A stretch of 35,734 bases of DNA from Clostridia bacterium (GTDB lineage Bacteria > Bacillota > Clostridia > Oscillospirales > Acutalibacteraceae), in assembly GCA_017407705.1 (NCBI GenBank), contig JAFQWA010000011.1, positions 1 through 35,734 on the forward strand, given 5' to 3'. The notes under the pieces are model-generated. The model saw nothing but the letters and a program-made list of their open reading frames with translations. It was not told where the DNA came from and ran no database searches. The position numbers and the translations under genes were made by a program. This document shows positions 17,592 through 26,116 of this stretch, in pieces; position 1 is the stretch's first letter; every line of letters starts with the position of its first letter.

Positions 17592-19526
17592 TTATCTTGC
17601 TTTGGTTGCAACTTCGGTCAATGCTTTGGAAATAAACTCATCAACGGGCATAGAGCCTAAGTCACCGTCTTTTCTGGAACGAACAGCAACAGTGCCGCTT
17701 TCGGCTTCCTTATCACCAACAATGAGCATATAGGGAATCTTATGAAGCTGAGCCTCACGGATCTTATATCCGATCTTCTCACTTCTGTTATCTAAAGTCA
17801 CACGCAGACCTGCATTTTCAAGAGCGGTAACCACTTCACTTGCCTTATCCAGTAATCTTTCGGAGATAGGCAAAACTCTGATCTGCTCGGGAGCAAGCCA
17901 CAAGGGGAACGCACCTGCGTATTTTTCAATAAGCAGAGCTAAAGTGCGCTCGTAGCAGCCCAGTGATGTACGGTGAATAATGTAAGGATTTTTCTTAACG
18001 CCGTCGGCATCCACATATTCCATACCAAACTTCTCAGCCAACATCTGGTCGATCTGAATGGTGATAAGTGTATCCTCTTTGCCGTGAACGTTTTTGATCT
18101 GAATATCCAGCTTAGGACCGTAGAATGCAGCCTCGCCGATACCAACCACGTAAGGTATCTCCAGGTGATCCAAAATCTTTTTCATAATGCCCTGAGCCTC
18201 GTCCCACTGCTCGTTGGTGCCGATATATTTTTCTCTGTTATCGGGATCCCACTGAGAGAAGCGGTAGGAAACATCCTCGTAAAGACCTAAGGTTTTGAGC
18301 ATATAGATAGCCAACTCCAAGCAACCCTTAAACTCGTTTTCAAGCTGTTCGGGAGTACACATAAGGTGACCCTCGGAAATGGTAAACTGACGAACACGGA
18401 TAAGTCCGTGCATCTCGCCTGATGCTTCGTTTCTAAACAGGGTAGAGGTTTCGTTTAAGCGCATAGGCAGGTCACGGTAAGAACGCTGACGGTTAAGATA
18501 TGCCTGATACTGGAAGGGGCAGGTCATAGGACGCAGAGCAAATACCTCGTCATCCTTTTCTTCATCGCCTAAAACAAACATACCGTCCTGATAGTGATCC
18601 CAGTGACCTGAAAGCTTGTAGAGATCGCTTTTCGCCATAAGAGGAGTTTTAGTAAGCTGCCAGCCTCTCTTTTGCTCCTCGTCCTCAACAAATCTCTGCA
18701 AAAGCTGAATGATTCTTGCACCCTTGGGGAGCATAATGGGCAGTCCCTGACCGATAAGGTCTGATGTGGTGAACAACTCAAGCTCACGGCCAAGCTTGTT
18801 ATGGTCACGCTTTTTAGCTTCTTCCACCATAGCAAGGTGCTCTTCTAACATTGACGCCTTGGGGAAAGCAGTACCGTAAACACGGCAAAGCTGCTTTGAT
18901 TTTGAGTCACCACGCCAGTAAGCGCCGGTGCACTGAGTAAGCTTAAAGGCTTTAACAACGCCGGTGTTCATCAGGTGAGGACCTGCACAAAGGTCATAGA
19001 ACTCACCCTGCTCATAAAAGCTGATGTCTTCACCCTTATCAGCGTGTTCGTTGGCAAGTTCAACCTTGTAAACTTCACCGTCGGCTGAAAGCTTTTCAAC
19101 AGCCTTCTCAACAGGCAAGGTAAATCTTGTGATCTCGATATTTTCTTTAACGATCTTTTTCATCTCAGCTTCGATCTTAGCGATATCCTCAGCAGAAAAA
19201 GCGGCTACGTCAAAGTCGTAATAAAAGCCGTTGTCAATAGCGGGGCCGATAGCCAGCTTTGCATCGGGATAAAGACGCTTTACTGCCTGAGCAAGAATGT
19301 GAGATGTGGTGTGCCAGAATGCCTTTTTACCGTCTTCATCGTCAAAGGTAAGGATCTGCAGTTCACAGTCCTCATTGAGTACAGTACGAAGGTCGCACAC
19401 CTTGCCGTTTACCTTAGCGGCACAAGCGGCACGGTAAAGACCCATACTGATCTCCTTTGTAATGTCGGCAATAGACATACCGTTTTCAAATTCACGGAAC
19501 TCTCCGCCTTTTAGAGTGATCTTCAT
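17592..19526 (-). CDS. thrS: Threonyl-tRNA synthetase
   Basis: A class II aminoacyl-tRNA synthetase charging tRNA-Thr, 644 residues, normal length. Domains in order: TGS (1-60); editing domain with the HTTSH motif (His72, His76), which removes mischarged serine; catalytic core with RPMTCP (zinc-binding Cys), MHGLIRVRQFTISEGH and IHRTSLGCYER (further zinc His residues and motif 3 Arg); and the C-terminal anticodon-binding domain (RVLPISE to the end). The catalytic segment reads PMTCPFQYQ and VRQFTISEGH rather than the PMNCPGH / VRGFTQDDAH of the common bacterial form, so it belongs to a divergent subtype. The start at 19526 follows AGGAAG. The open frame continues 73 codons further upstream, but those codons lie in the T-box leader and do not look like protein. 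Confidence 0.97.
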   Translation of the reverse strand: MKITLKGGEFREFENGMSIADITKEISMGLYRAACAAKVNGKVCDLRTVLNEDCELQILTFDDEDGKKAFWHTTSHILAQAVKRLYPDAKLAIGPAIDNGFYYDFDVAAFSAEDIAKIEAEMKKIVKENIEITRFTLPVEKAVEKLSADGEVYKVELANEHADKGEDISFYEQGEFYDLCAGPHLMNTGVVKAFKLTQCTGAYWRGDSKSKQLCRVYGTAFPKASMLEEHLAMVEEAKKRDHNKLGRELELFTTSDLIGQGLPIMLPKGARIIQLLQRFVEDEEQKRGWQLTKTPLMAKSDLYKLSGHWDHYQDGMFVLGDEEKDDEVFALRPMTCPFQYQAYLNRQRSYRDLPMRLNETSTLFRNEASGEMHGLIRVRQFTISEGHLMCTPEQLENEFKGCLELAIYMLKTLGLYEDVSYRFSQWDPDNREKYIGTNEQWDEAQGIMKKILDHLEIPYVVGIGEAAFYGPKLDIQIKNVHGKEDTLITIQIDQMLAEKFGMEYVDADGVKKNPYIIHRTSLGCYERTLALLIEKYAGAFPLWLAPEQIRVLPISERLLDKASEVVTALENAGLRVTLDNRSEKIGYKIREAQLHKIPYMLIVGDKEAESGTVAVRSRKDGDLGSMPVDEFISKALTEVATKAR

Positions 19527-19836
19527 TAAATTACTTCCTTTCTTGCGGATAAAACAAAAAGCTTCATCCGGCAAACAAAAATAAATGTTCACGGGATGAA
19601 GCAATAAACTCCACGGTTCCACCCGAGTTGCAGTAAAAACTGCCACCTCAAAATGCAGACTGTGATAACGTGTAGTCTGTAGCCACGGCACGCCTTTTAT
19701 GTGATACCACATTTCGGCGGCGCTCAGGGGTGGTACAAAATGCAAAACCGTTTACGGTCATTTCAGCAACCAGACCGCTCTCTTAAAACAGTTTATAAAG
19801 CAAATGCGTGTCCCCGTCAAAGCTTTATAAATATAT
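19527..19836 (-). promoter_or_regulatory. T-box leader controlling thrS (and fhs)
   Basis: This untranslated leader of about 310 nt senses uncharged tRNA-Thr and lets transcription continue when threonyl-tRNA is scarce. Read on the minus strand, it begins with GACGGGGACACGC, then AAGAGAGCGG and GGTTGCTGAAATGACCG, the AG-bulge and apical loop pattern of T-box stem I. A plausible specifier codon ACC (Thr) sits at 19734-19732, followed by A and CCCTGAGC. The conserved T-box sequence GGGTGGAACCGTGGAG is at 19624-19609. The terminator hairpin uses GCTTCATCC (19602-19594) and GGATGAAGC (19569-19561), followed by a U-run (19560-19551). The exact specifier position would need a covariance alignment. 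Confidence 0.94.
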
Positions 19837-19840
19837 GATA

Positions 19841-19869
19841 ATAGTATCACCAAAACAGCCTTTTGTCAA
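19841..19869 (-). promoter_or_regulatory. Sigma-A promoter of the thrS T-box transcript
   Basis: On the minus strand, a perfect TTGACA (19864-19869), a 17-base spacer and TACTAT (19841-19846) lie directly before the T-box leader. The -35 box begins 5 bases after the mutS2 stop codon, so thrS-fhs has its own start although mutS2 transcripts may also read in. Confidence 0.82.
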
Positions 19870-19873
19870 GGCG

Positions 19874-22234
19874 TTATTTCAGTTCAACTATGGTAACTCC
19901 TGCCTCACCTTCACCAAAAACGCCCAGTCTAAAAGAACGCACGGATTTGTGGGATTTAAGGAACTTATGAATACCTGCACGAAGGGCACCTGTGCCTTTG
20001 CCGTGGATAACGGTAAACTGTGACATACCGTTCATCAAAGCGTTGTCAATAAAGCGGTCAAGTTCCAAGGTTGCCTCTTCAACGTTCTGACCTCGAATAT
20101 CAAACTCCAGAGCGGCTCTGCGAGCGGCTTTGGCTTCAATGCCTGACGTGTAGGTGCGTTTGGGTTTGGGGGTAACGATACCGCTTTCCTCAATAAGACG
20201 CAGGTTGCTTAAAGCGGTTTTCATCTTTATAATACCTGCCTGAACCATAACGTTAGACTGAGAATCGGGCAGTGATAAAACAGTTGCCTTACTGCCGATA
20301 TCCGCCAGTGTTACGGTATCGCCCACTTTAAGCTCACGGGGCAGGGTATAGTCTTCTTTATAATTTTCGCCAACCGACATAGAATCCAGCTTTTTAAAAC
20401 CTGCTTTAGCGGCGGCACGAGCGGCGGAAATATCACCCTTTTGCTGCTTTTTGATTTGCTCAAGCTCATCTAAAATACGGTTAACCTCAGCGTGAGCATT
20501 ATCAACTATCACTCTGGCGGCATCACGTGCCTTTTGAAGCTCTTTATTATATTCATCACGCAGCGCATCAGACTTTTCCTTTGCCTCTTTTGAAAGCCTT
20601 TTAGCCTCAATACGCATACTTTCAGCAGCTTGTTCCTTTTGTTCAAGTCTTTTTCTTGTGGCCTCAAGCTCCTCTACCACACGCTCAAATCTGCTGCTTT
20701 CCACATTGACTAAGGACTTTGCGTTGTCAATAACGTCACTGTGAATACCTAGCTTTCTCGAAATAGCAAAAGCGTTGGAGCGACCGGGTACACCGATAAG
20801 CAGTCGGTAAGTGGGGGCAAGGGTCTCCACGTCAAACTCACAGCAGGCATTTTCCACGCCTTTTGTGTCAAGAGCATAGGCTTTAAGCTCAGCATAGTGG
20901 GTGGTGGCGGCAATGGTAGCACCTTTTTCACGCAGATTTTCCAGTATTGCTACAGCCAGTGCAGCACCCTCCACAGGGTCGGTACCTGAACACAGCTCGT
21001 CTAAAAGCACGAGGGTGTTATTATCAGCACTGTCCATTATGCTGATGATGTTTTTAATGTGAGATGAGAAGGTGGACAAGGATTGCTCAATGCTCTGCTC
21101 ATCACCGATATCTGCCAACACGTTATCAAACACCGAAATCTCACTGTTGTCACTAACAGGGATCAGCATACCGCACATTGCCATTAAAGACATAAGTCCC
21201 ATAGCCTTTAGAGTAACAGTTTTACCGCCGGTGTTAGGACCGGTTATGACTAAAGTATCGTAATCCTTGCCAAGAACAATATCCACCGGCACCACAGTGC
21301 TTTTATCCAGCAGAGGATGACGGGCTTTTTTTAGGTCAATAATGCCCTTATCGTTTAAGATAGGACGGGTGGCTTTCATATCAAAACCCAGCTTTGCCTT
21401 AGCAAAGATAAGGTCTAACTGCTCCATAATTCTGGATGAGGTTTTTATACCCTCTGAAAAGCTGGCGGCTTCTTCGGAAAGCTCATATAAAATACGCTCA
21501 ATCTCATTAGCCTCAGCAGACTTCAACACCTTTATTTCGTTATTAGCCTCCACAACTGCCATAGGCTCCACAAAAACAGTGGCACCTGATGAGGATGTGT
21601 CGTGGACAAGACCTGCTATTTCCGAGCGGCACTCACTTTTTACCGGCACAACAAATCTGCCTGAACGAATGGTGACCACCGGATCCTGCAAAAATTTCTG
21701 GTAAGCGGATGAGCGTATCATAGCATCAAGCTTTTCACGGATCTTATTACTTGCCGCCGACATTTTTCTGCGGATATTAAAAAGCTCAGGGGAAGCGTTG
21801 TCACTCATTTCTTCTTCGGATAAAATACAGGTGAAAATGCGGTTTTCAAAGTATTTATTGCTGTAAAGGGAATTAAACATATAATCAAGAGAAGTCTTAA
21901 CTCCCTCTGAACGGCTTCTCCACTCGGTTATCATACGCACACTGCGAAGTACCCCTGCAATAGTCAAAAGCTCACCCATATTCAGCATACCGCCTGCTGA
22001 TGCACGGGACAAAGCGTTATCCACGTTTTTAACTGCGGCAAAGGAAGGGGAGCCAAAACGGGCAGTTAAGATATAAGCATCCTCAGTCTGAGTAAGCAAA
22101 CGGTCAGCGTCAGATAGCTTGTTGGCAGGGATAAGTGAGAGGGCAGCCTGCTTTGCGCCGTCAGAGGCACAGTGCTCCGACAGCTTGTTTAATATTTTAT
22201 TAAGTTCAAGAGTTTGAAGATGTTTTGTGTTCAT
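19874..22234 (-). CDS. mutS2: MutS2 family ATPase/endonuclease
   Basis: MutS2 binds branched DNA and, in Bacillus, also rescues collided ribosomes; it is not a mismatch repair protein. The 786-residue length is typical. In order: N-terminal core and lever region (1-300) lacking the MutS mismatch-binding domain; ABC-type ATPase with Walker A GPNTGGKT (332-339) and Walker B LVLLDELCSGTDP; a long coiled coil rich in Glu, Lys and Arg (about 515-620); a linker domain; and a C-terminal Smr domain (last 77 residues) with FDIRGQ and HGKGTGALR, the nuclease/RNA-binding motif. It starts 3 bases after the recO stop codon and is the last gene of the yqfC-mutS2 cluster. Confidence 0.96.
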   Translation of the reverse strand: MNTKHLQTLELNKILNKLSEHCASDGAKQAALSLIPANKLSDADRLLTQTEDAYILTARFGSPSFAAVKNVDNALSRASAGGMLNMGELLTIAGVLRSVRMITEWRSRSEGVKTSLDYMFNSLYSNKYFENRIFTCILSEEEMSDNASPELFNIRRKMSAASNKIREKLDAMIRSSAYQKFLQDPVVTIRSGRFVVPVKSECRSEIAGLVHDTSSSGATVFVEPMAVVEANNEIKVLKSAEANEIERILYELSEEAASFSEGIKTSSRIMEQLDLIFAKAKLGFDMKATRPILNDKGIIDLKKARHPLLDKSTVVPVDIVLGKDYDTLVITGPNTGGKTVTLKAMGLMSLMAMCGMLIPVSDNSEISVFDNVLADIGDEQSIEQSLSTFSSHIKNIISIMDSADNNTLVLLDELCSGTDPVEGAALAVAILENLREKGATIAATTHYAELKAYALDTKGVENACCEFDVETLAPTYRLLIGVPGRSNAFAISRKLGIHSDVIDNAKSLVNVESSRFERVVEELEATRKRLEQKEQAAESMRIEAKRLSKEAKEKSDALRDEYNKELQKARDAARVIVDNAHAEVNRILDELEQIKKQQKGDISAARAAAKAGFKKLDSMSVGENYKEDYTLPRELKVGDTVTLADIGSKATVLSLPDSQSNVMVQAGIIKMKTALSNLRLIEESGIVTPKPKRTYTSGIEAKAARRAALEFDIRGQNVEEATLELDRFIDNALMNGMSQFTVIHGKGTGALRAGIHKFLKSHKSVRSFRLGVFGEGEAGVTIVELK

Positions 22235-22237
22235 TTA

Positions 22238-22984
22238 TTACTCCCTGACACTTTTGTAAAAATCTAATGTGTTATAATTTCGCTCGGTTTGTGTTTCAAC
22301 AAACCTTTCGGTTATCAGTGATAGTATCTGCTGTGACTGCTCATTGATGTTAAAGGCAAAAAGCTTAGAAGATTCTGCGTATAAAATATGACGCATAGCC
22401 GCTAAAACGCTGTTGGGTATCGGGATAGTGGTGGGGGATACTGTCCCACACTCACTGCAATATATGTTACCGCCTTTTACGTCAAAAAGGGGACTTTGCG
22501 GCTCGGGACACTGACATTTTGCACAGTTTATAACGTCGGGCATATATCCCGCCAGCTGACAAAATTTCAGCTCGGCAATGGCCTTGATTAGCTCTTTCGG
22601 GCGCTTGTCCTCACATAACAAATGCAGACAATTGAGCATAAGTCTTAAAAAATCGTCGGCATTGTCTTCTTCAGGGGCAAGCTGCATTAAAAGCTCGCAA
22701 AAATATCCTGCTAAAGATAAAGCAGAAATATCGTTGCGAAGCTTGAAAAATACTTGTATCGACGATGCGTCGTTAACCTTATATGTATCACGGCTTTTAT
22801 ACAAAGTGAGCCGTGAATAGCAAAGCAACTGGGTAGCAGTGAGGTTTTTGGACTTGAATTTCAAAGCGTGGGGTGCAAAGGCGCGGACAATGCCCTTATC
22901 CCGTGTAAGAATCGTTACCAGTCTGTCGCTCTCGCCGACTTTTTGTTCTTTTATTATCAGTCCGTCGGTGGTTATCAGCGACAT
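22238..22984 (-). CDS. recO: DNA repair protein RecO
   Basis: RecO binds single-stranded DNA and RecR and loads RecA at gaps in recombinational repair. The 248-residue protein has the N-terminal OB fold (LITTDGLIIKEQKVGESDRLVTILTRDKG) and a helical middle part. A four-Cys zinc site is formed by CAKCQCPE (two of its Cys) and CSECG about 18 residues later. The C-terminus is helical. ATG at 22984 is preceded by GAGGGA with 7-base spacing. Its first 89 bases overlap the end of the yqzL-like gene in another frame. The order yqzL-recO matches Bacillus and many Clostridia. Confidence 0.94.
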   Translation of the reverse strand: MSLITTDGLIIKEQKVGESDRLVTILTRDKGIVRAFAPHALKFKSKNLTATQLLCYSRLTLYKSRDTYKVNDASSIQVFFKLRNDISALSLAGYFCELLMQLAPEEDNADDFLRLMLNCLHLLCEDKRPKELIKAIAELKFCQLAGYMPDVINCAKCQCPEPQSPLFDVKGGNIYCSECGTVSPTTIPIPNSVLAAMRHILYAESSKLFAFNINEQSQQILSLITERFVETQTERNYNTLDFYKSVRE

Positions 22985-23087
22985 TTGTCATTCCCTCATT
23001 TCTCACTGCGGCAATATTTTTATAAGCAAGATAATCCTCTATCTTACCCGTACTGCAAAAAGTATTCCAAGCATCAAAACCGTTCAT
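22896..23087 (-). CDS. yqzL: YqzL-like small protein, overlapping recO
   Basis: This is a 63-residue protein. The first 33 residues (NGFDAWNTFCSTGKIEDYLAYK) match the pattern of YqzL, a small Firmicutes protein encoded just before recO: an aromatic W-x-x-F, then TG, then a D/E-Y-L-x-Y/F-K stretch. The start ATG at 23087 has AAGGAG (23097-23102) at 9-base spacing. The last 29 residues are polar and basic (RRTDNKRTKSRRERQ) and are read from DNA that also encodes the start of RecO. Bacillus YqzL is about 47 residues and ends before recO, so this tail may be an unconstrained extension. Function is unknown in the family. The assignment rests on position and the short motif. Confidence 0.72.
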   Translation of the reverse strand: MNGFDAWNTFCSTGKIEDYLAYKNIAAVRNEGMTNVADNHRRTDNKRTKSRRERQTGNDSYTG

Positions 23088-23204
23088 AATCACAGACTCC
23101 TTAAACTCAAGGTTACATTTAGAGTTTTAACTTTAGGTCTATGATTTATTATAGGTAAATTCAGCCTTAAAGGTGCAAGTCCAGTAACGATGGGATTTGG
23201 TAAA

Positions 23205-24098
23205 TCAATCCAATCCGAAGCTATGAATACTGCCCTGACGGTTTCGCCAGTCTTCCTTAACCTTTACCCAAAGCTGAAGATTGATTTTGCACTCAAAAAA
23301 GTCCTCCAAATCAATACGTGCTTTGGTGCCGATGGCCTTTAGCATACTACCTTTTTTGCCGATAATAATACCCTTATGACTGTCACGCTCACAGTAAATA
23401 ACTGCGTCCATATCAATGATATCGCCGCTTTCACGCTCGTGAAAGCGCTCAATATCAACAGCGGCGCCGTGGGGGATTTCTTTATCTAAAAGTCGCAGCA
23501 GCTTTTCTCTTATAATCTCAGATGCGATCACACGCTCAGGCTGATCGGTTAATGAGTCATCATCAAAAAAGTGCACTGACTCCACTGCGTATTTTGACAG
23601 CTCGGTTACAAGAGTATCCACACCGTCACCGTCTTTAGCAGAAACGGGAATAATGGCATCAAAATCGAAAAGAGCACTGTATTTTGCAATTATTTCAAAC
23701 AATGCTTCCTTACTTTCCAACAGATCAATTTTGTTAATTACCAAAACCGCATTAAGCTTTCTCTTTTTAAAACGCTCAATCAGTTCCAACTCAGCAGGAG
23801 CCACTTTAGTATCTGCTTCCACCACCAAAACGCAGCAATCCACATCCGACATACCTTCGCCCACAGCTTTTACCATGTGCTCACCCAGTGTGTTACGGGG
23901 CTTGTGCAGACCGGGAGTGTCGATAAACACCAGCTGCATACTGTCTTTGGTTAAAACACCGGTGATTTTAGTGCGGGTGGTTTGGGGCTTGTCCGAAACG
24001 ATAGCGATCTTCTGACCAAGCGTTTTATTTAGAATTGAGGACTTACCCACGTTAGGACGTCCAACAATAGCGATAAACGCTGAAGTAGATTTTGGCAT
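23205..24098 (-). CDS. era: GTPase Era
   Basis: Era is an essential GTPase that binds the 3' end of 16S rRNA and checks 30S maturation. The 297-residue protein has G1 GRPNVGKSS (13-21), G3 DTPGLH, G4 NKID and G5 SAK, with the RTKITGV switch region between G1 and G3. The C-terminal KH domain shows IIIGKKGSMLKAIGTKAR and ends with a WVKVKEDWRNRQ segment typical of Era. The start ATG at 24098 has only a weak AAGGTAA site, and the gene lies 4 bases after the dgkA stop, consistent with coupling. The cdd gene found between dgkA and era in Bacillus is absent. Confidence 0.97.
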   Translation of the reverse strand: MPKSTSAFIAIVGRPNVGKSSILNKTLGQKIAIVSDKPQTTRTKITGVLTKDSMQLVFIDTPGLHKPRNTLGEHMVKAVGEGMSDVDCCVLVVEADTKVAPAELELIERFKKRKLNAVLVINKIDLLESKEALFEIIAKYSALFDFDAIIPVSAKDGDGVDTLVTELSKYAVESVHFFDDDSLTDQPERVIASEIIREKLLRLLDKEIPHGAAVDIERFHERESGDIIDMDAVIYCERDSHKGIIIGKKGSMLKAIGTKARIDLEDFFECKINLQLWVKVKEDWRNRQGSIHSFGLD

Positions 24099-24102
24099 AA
24101 AC

Positions 24103-24552
24103 TTAATTACCTTTCTTACCTTTTATAAATAAAAACGAAATGGGTGCTAAAATTATCAGCAATATGGGGTACCACAGATTTTGCTTAGAGAAATCAAACA
24201 GCAAAATAAAACCCTCATATCGCAAAAACAACAAGCAGGCGATAACAACGGCGCCGATTGCCGTTATCAGCACTGCACCTGATGCAACGTCCTTGATGAA
24301 TTTGATGTTTACGTTGTAATCAGTGGTTATTAAATCGCAAAGCTTTTCTATGGCAGTGTTTATAAGCTCTAAGGAGATAACAGTGCAAATCAGCAGTATA
24401 ACCACTGTCCAGTCAGTTTTGCTCTGCAAAAAGAAAGGGGAGATAAGCAGCACGTAAAAAGCGGCAACAAGGTGAAATCTTAAGTTACGCTCAGTTTTTA
24501 CGGCATCAAAAAATCCCCTGAATGCGTGAAAAAAGCTTTTAATAAACAGCAT
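24103..24552 (-). CDS. dgkA: Undecaprenol/diacylglycerol kinase family protein with extra C-terminal membrane segment
   Basis: This small integral membrane lipid kinase phosphorylates undecaprenol (Gram-positive type) or diacylglycerol, recycling carrier lipid for wall synthesis. The signature ELINTAIEKLCDL (Glu62, Asn65, Glu69) and KDVASGAVL are the conserved catalytic and ATP/Mg-binding elements, and GFFDAVKTERNLRFH near the N-terminus is also typical. Usual length is about 120-130 residues with three helices. Here there are 149 residues, with an added hydrophobic segment (about 127-143) and a KGKKGN tail, so the C-terminus would end on the other side of the membrane. GAGGT precedes the ATG; the gap after ybeY is 14 bases. 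Confidence 0.92.
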   Translation of the reverse strand: MLFIKSFFHAFRGFFDAVKTERNLRFHLVAAFYVLLISPFFLQSKTDWTVVILLICTVISLELINTAIEKLCDLITTDYNVNIKFIKDVASGAVLITAIGAVVIACLLFLRYEGFILLFDFSKQNLWYPILLIILAPISFLFIKGKKGN

Positions 24553-24566
24553 TTTTTACCTCGAAA

Positions 24567-25070
24567 TCAAAGCTCGTCATCCTGTGCTAAGCTATCTCTT
24601 GTGTGGCCCAGCATAGTCATAACCGCTTCTTCTTTTTCTCGCATATGTACTGCTTCAATACCACCGTTGACGTGGTCGTAGCCTAAAAGATGAAGCATGG
24701 AATGAGCGGTTAAAAAGCCCATTTCTCTCTGGAAAGAGTGGTTGTATTCCTTAGACTGCTTTAATGCACGTTCCACCGAAATAACAATATCACCCAACAT
24801 TTTTGCACCTGACTCAGGGTTGGTATCATACTCACCGTTCTCACCTAAGGGGAAAGAAAGCACGTCGGTGGGTGCGGTAATGTTTCTGAACTGAGAATTT
24901 AATTCCGCAATACCGAAATCATCAGTAAAAATAACGTTCACCTCAGCAGGGCCCTCGAAGTTTTCCATTTGCAATACCGCAGTACAGCAACGGCGGAGCA
25001 ACATTCTGATTCCGGTGGGAATCTTAACCTGCTTTTGCTTATCCTGAATAATAACCTTTACTTTATCCAT
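24567..25070 (-). CDS. ybeY: Endoribonuclease YbeY (rRNA maturation)
   Basis: This zinc-dependent RNase acts in 16S rRNA 3'-end maturation and ribosome quality control. The 167-residue protein has the defining H-x3-H-x5-H motif in TAHSMLHLLGYDH (His123, His127, His133). Upstream are the conserved NSQFRNITAPTDVLSFP and LGDIVIS segments. Its start ATG overlaps the phoH end by 8 bases, so the two are translationally coupled, as is common for phoH-ybeY. It is followed by dgkA and era, the usual Firmicutes order. The assignment is secure. Confidence 0.97.
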   Translation of the reverse strand: MDKVKVIIQDKQKQVKIPTGIRMLLRRCCTAVLQMENFEGPAEVNVIFTDDFGIAELNSQFRNITAPTDVLSFPLGENGEYDTNPESGAKMLGDIVISVERALKQSKEYNHSFQREMGFLTAHSMLHLLGYDHVNGGIEAVHMREKEEAVMTMLGHTRDSLAQDDEL

Positions 25071-26040
25071 GATGTTTACGCCTCCTTAAATCATCAGCCT
25101 TTTCATAAGCCTTAACAATGGATTGTACCAGCTTATGACGGACAACGTCCTTTTCGGTAAATTTAACTATTGATATATCCTCTAAATTTTTAAGCACTCT
25201 CATAGCGTCTAACAAGCCGCTGCTCTGACCGCCGGGCAGGTCCACCTGAGTAATATCACCCGTGACGATCATTTTTGAGTTAAAGCCCAAACGGGTAAGG
25301 AACATTTTCATTTGCTCTTTGGTGGTGTTTTGAGCCTCGTCTAAGATGATAAAGCTATCGTCTAAAGTACGTCCACGCATATAGGCAAGAGGTGCAACCT
25401 CGATGTTGCCACGCTCCTGATACTTCTGGAAATTTTCACCGCCCAGCATATCAAAAAGAGCATCGTAAAGCGGACGCAGATAAGGGTCAACCTTTTGCTG
25501 CAAATCACCGGGCAAAAATCCAAGCTTTTCACCTGCTTCAACGGCGGGTCGGGTGAGGATTATTCGGGTTATCTGCTTTTGACGAAAAGCCTTCACTGCC
25601 TCTGCCACTGCCAGATAAGTCTTACCGGTACCTGCAGGACCAACACCCAAAACAATGGTGTTTTTCTCAATGGCTTCAACGTATTTTTTCTGACCGATAG
25701 TCTTAGGCTTAACAGGTCTGCCCTTAGTAGTAATGCAGATACACTCACTGTCAGTCAGCTGAGAAACGCCTTCGTCGTTATCCTCAGCCACCAAAGACAT
25801 AACGTATCTTATATTTTGTTCAGTCAGCGCCTCGCCACGGGATACCATAAGTATCATACCCTCTAAAGCTCTTGCGGCGTAAGACACGTTTTCCTCACTG
25901 CCGCTTATTTTCAGAGAGCCGTCACGGTAAACCACCGAAACGCTGTACTGTTTTTCAACGATTTTGATGTTTTCATCGTAGTTTCCGAACAGAAGAGAAG
26001 CCTCCTCAGGTCGGGTAAGATGGATAATTTTTTCAGTCAC
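25063..26040 (-). CDS. phoH: PhoH-like ATPase
   Basis: This is a 325-residue cytoplasmic ATPase of the PhoH/YbeZ family, linked to RNA metabolism and to YbeY. The N-terminal 100 residues resemble a KH-like region. The core carries Walker A GPAGTGKT (134-141), the RPAVEAGEKLGFLPGD stretch, Walker B FIILDEAQN, and TRLGFNSKMIVTGD, all diagnostic of PhoH. The start is GTG at 26040, preceded by GAGGTAG at 7-base spacing. In Bacillus, pgpH (yqfF) lies between phoH and ybeY; here phoH overlaps ybeY directly. The biochemical role is not fully settled; helicase or nuclease-associated functions have been proposed. Confidence 0.95.
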   Translation of the reverse strand: MTEKIIHLTRPEEASLLFGNYDENIKIVEKQYSVSVVYRDGSLKISGSEENVSYAARALEGMILMVSRGEALTEQNIRYVMSLVAEDNDEGVSQLTDSECICITTKGRPVKPKTIGQKKYVEAIEKNTIVLGVGPAGTGKTYLAVAEAVKAFRQKQITRIILTRPAVEAGEKLGFLPGDLQQKVDPYLRPLYDALFDMLGGENFQKYQERGNIEVAPLAYMRGRTLDDSFIILDEAQNTTKEQMKMFLTRLGFNSKMIVTGDITQVDLPGGQSSGLLDAMRVLKNLEDISIVKFTEKDVVRHKLVQSIVKAYEKADDLRRRKHHG

Positions 26041-26116
26041 GTAATTTCTACCTCGTAAATCCGTAAAGTGGGGAAAATTTTAATCTGTTTAATTATACCA
26101 TAAAAAAATAAATTTG

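Noticed and set aside
19527..19745. N-terminal extension of thrS by 73 codons
   Set aside because: The stretch lies in the T-box leader and includes the terminator and T-box sequence; a good ribosome binding site and the TGS domain start at 19526.
21342..21704. 120-codon plus-strand frame inside mutS2
   Set aside because: It is antisense to the conserved MutS2 core, without ribosome binding site or domain features.
23103..23204. Internal promoter between era and yqzL
   Set aside because: A TATAAT is present on the minus strand, but the nearest -35-like TTGCAC is 19 bases away, so the support is too weak.
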